From: Lethocerus indicus
Lineage: Eukaryota; Arthropoda; Insecta; Hemiptera; Belostomatidae
DNA length: 64,000 nucleotides
Direction of reading: 5' to 3'
NCBI GenBank assembly: GCA_019843655.1
Contig: JACDQD010000003.1
Coordinates: forward strand, 4,280,925-4,344,924
Position numbers and translations under genes: made by a program. Below the pieces are notes generated by a model that did no database searches, was not told where the DNA came from, and was given only the letters and a program-made list of their open reading frames with translations. Numbering within the stretch: position 1 is the first letter of the stretch; every line of letters begins with the position of its first letter. This document shows, piece after piece, positions 62,493-64,000 of this stretch.

Positions 62493-64000
62493 TTATGCTT
62501 CCTCTTTTTCCTCGTCCACTTCTCCCTTCCCAGCAGCCTCTTCTCCTTCGCCCTCACCGCCCTTACCGGTGTCGGGGGCTTTCGGTTTCATGTTGTTCAG
62601 GTGCCAGGCCTCTTCCATCTCTACGGTAGGTTCTACCGCTTCCAATACGTCCGCTCCAATGTCGTACATCTTCAGTACGGTGGGGGTGGCCGACAGGGGG
62701 AACCCGTAGCGGTGTAACTTGACTCCCCAGCCGACGTACAGGTTGTCGAAATAGCAGCCGGAGGCGTAGGCGTAAGCTCCCGGCCAAAGGTTGGAGCGCA
62801 CCACCGCGTATTTCTCGGGTAGGTACCTGGGTGCCAGCCTGGCCGTCCACGGGGGTATTCCTTCGAGCGTGGCGTCTTCGGAGAGTGGAGTCAACAGCGA
62901 GGGGCCTATTTCGGGTTCAACGAAGTCCTCGGCCCCTTCGCCTTCGCCCCCTTCCTCTTCGTCCTCTTCGGCTTCTGCCCCCTCGCCCCCTTCTCCCTCG
63001 GTCGTTTCTTTGGGCCATTTGGGTTTTATCCAGAGGGCGCGGCCCTGTTTGAGAATGTGGTCGGTATGGTGCACCCAGAAGGACATGGTCGGTTCGACCA
63101 GGTCTCTGAGCGGTATAGGTTGAAAATCCCTGTTCGGGCTGTAATTCTTGTAGGCGGAGCCTCCTCCTGCCCCCCCTTCGTCCTCTTCCTCCTCTTCTTC
63201 TTCCTCCTCCTCCTCTTCCCCTCCTCCGAAGGTGTAAAACCCCAGGGGAGATATCTGAGTTCCGGCCGATATCCGAGATATCTGCGCCCTCAAGTACTGC
63301 CCTTCGGTGTTCATTCCTCCTCCCGCCCAAGAGACGAAGGGAGTTCTCAAATCGCCGGTGAAATAATTTTTTATTTTCCTCGCCTCGACTATATGTTCGG
63401 GAAGGACGTCGGGCAACATGGTCCAGTCTTCTTTCGGATCGTTGCAGACGAAATAGACCTTCTTGTTGCAACCTTCGCCCGGCCTCTCTTGCGGTATAGG
63501 AATCTTGGGCTCCGGGTTGACGGCGGGCACGGGAGGCGGTTTATATTTCTTCAGTTTGCTCTTCTTCTTTATAACGGCCATTTTCTGTTCGTCTTCGTCT
63601 TTGGGCTCGACGAACGTCGGCTTCCAACTCTGAAATGCTGAAAGTTTGTCGGAGTAACCGTACGCCCTGGCGTTTTCGATTGGTTCGGGACGCCAACCTT
63701 TGAGTCTTTCGCGGCGATCCGCTATTTCCGCCGGCTTCAACTCGGACTCTGCGACGTAATAGTTCTTTTTCAGGCCGTAGATCATTCCCCAGAATCGAAT
63801 TTTGGAGAGGGGTCGGGTGGTGAGCAGCGTGCGAAGGGCTAAATGAATGTGGAGGGTGTCTAGTTTGGGGAGTGCGAGCCCGGCCAGCTCGAAGCGCCTC
63901 ATCTGTCGTGCCACGTCCAACCCTCTATCTCCCGTCTTTGTCTCATTCCCCTCTTCCTCCCCCTCATCCTCCTCTCCCTCCGTGGGCTCCGGCTCTTTTC
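62493..64000 (-). CDS. Radial spoke head protein 4/6 homologue (RSPH4A/RSPH6A family), C-terminal part, 5' end beyond the window
   Basis: Structural protein of the radial spoke head, the axonemal complex that signals from the central pair to the outer doublets of motile cilia and flagella; in insects this mainly means the sperm tail. About 501 codons are visible, reading from the window edge (first full codon at 63998-63996) to a TAA at 62495-62493. The frame stays open to the edge, so the true start lies outside. Family blocks appear in the expected order: an FWG..YGLKKNYYVAESE block near residue 70, LPEHIVEARKIKNYFTGDL near 210, a YLRAQISRISAGTQISPLGFY block near 240, and VRSNLWPGAYAYASG...NLYVGWG near 410. 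Three acidic low-complexity linkers interrupt the core: at the visible N-terminus, after the SPLGFY block, and around residues 330-355. The C-terminal tail is Glu/Gly/Lys-rich. No intron is apparent. The exon is much more GC-rich than its surroundings. No canonical AATAAA is seen within about 200 bases downstream. RSPH4A versus RSPH6A cannot be told apart, as many invertebrates carry a single gene. Confidence 0.95.
   Translation of the reverse strand, partial: KEPEPTEGEEDEGEEEGNETKTGDRGLDVARQMRRFELAGLALPKLDTLHIHLALRTLLTTRPLSKIRFWGMIYGLKKNYYVAESELKPAEIADRRERLKGWRPEPIENARAYGYSDKLSAFQSWKPTFVEPKDEDEQKMAVIKKKSKLKKYKPPPVPAVNPEPKIPIPQERPGEGCNKKVYFVCNDPKEDWTMLPDVLPEHIVEARKIKNYFTGDLRTPFVSWAGGGMNTEGQYLRAQISRISAGTQISPLGFYTFGGGEEEEEEEEEEEEDEGGAGGGSAYKNYSPNRDFQPIPLRDLVEPTMSFWVHHTDHILKQGRALWIKPKWPKETTEGEGGEGAEAEEDEEEGGEGEGAEDFVEPEIGPSLLTPLSEDATLEGIPPWTARLAPRYLPEKYAVVRSNLWPGAYAYASGCYFDNLYVGWGVKLHRYGFPLSATPTVLKMYDIGADVLEAVEPTVEMEEAWHLNNMKPKAPDTGKGGEGEGEEAAGKGEVDEEKEEA

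Noticed and set aside
62917..63641. Arg/Gly- or Pro/Ser-rich frames of 184 and 194 codons overlapping the radial spoke gene
   Set aside because: Shadow frames of the GC-rich true coding strand; only the minus-strand frame from 62493 has family blocks.

Overview
This is a gene-poor, AT-rich eukaryotic window. It carries one gene that can be recognised with confidence: the 3' part of a radial spoke head protein 4/6 homologue on the minus strand at the right edge (62493-64000, running off the window). The rest is non-coding DNA with many dinucleotide microsatellites, decayed tRNA-derived SINE pieces, one intact-looking piggyBac-type MITE, and a hAT transposon end. The makeup (CpG not visibly depleted, non-coding AT-rich DNA around a GC-rich exon, SINE, MITE and hAT debris, splice signals with long pyrimidine tracts) suggests an arthropod, most likely an insect. 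The species cannot be named from the sequence. Nearly all other open frames here are short, of ordinary chance length for this composition, and show no family motifs.

Layout. 1-17.5 kb is AT-rich non-coding DNA with small GC-rich patches (1.4, 4.5 and 6.4-6.7 kb) and SINE-like pieces at 9.3 and 15.2-15.6 kb. 17.52-17.76 kb is the piggyBac-type MITE, followed by a 138-bp (GA)n tract and a (TA)n tract. 20-34 kb is mostly featureless, with GC-rich patches at 21.9-22.1, 27.5 and 29.1-29.6 kb and SINE pieces at 21.3, 25.65 and 28.2 kb. 37-50.2 kb is rich in microsatellites and holds two copies of a dispersed repeat with the core ctagaccggttt (a third lies at 32.0 kb), plus an unusual interlocked inverted repeat at 49.9 kb. 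50.2-62.4 kb holds a second copy of a SINE, a GC-rich island at 55.0-55.35 kb, a (GA)n tract and the hAT end. 62.5-64 kb is the RSPH4/6 coding region.

The most interesting signal is splicing-related. On the minus strand three places (junctions at 2056/2055, 31425/31424 and 59105/59104) have a strong pyrimidine-tract 3' splice site directly abutting a strong 5' splice site, i.e. a zero-length exon. This is the structure of ratcheting points used in recursive splicing of giant introns in Drosophila. All three are on one strand and roughly 28-29 kb apart. My inference is that most of this window is the inside of a giant intron (at least 57 kb) of an unseen minus-strand gene, removed stepwise, with the radial spoke gene either nested in it or just upstream. 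This is a hypothesis from motif reading; RNA-seq lariat or intron-sawtooth data would decide it.
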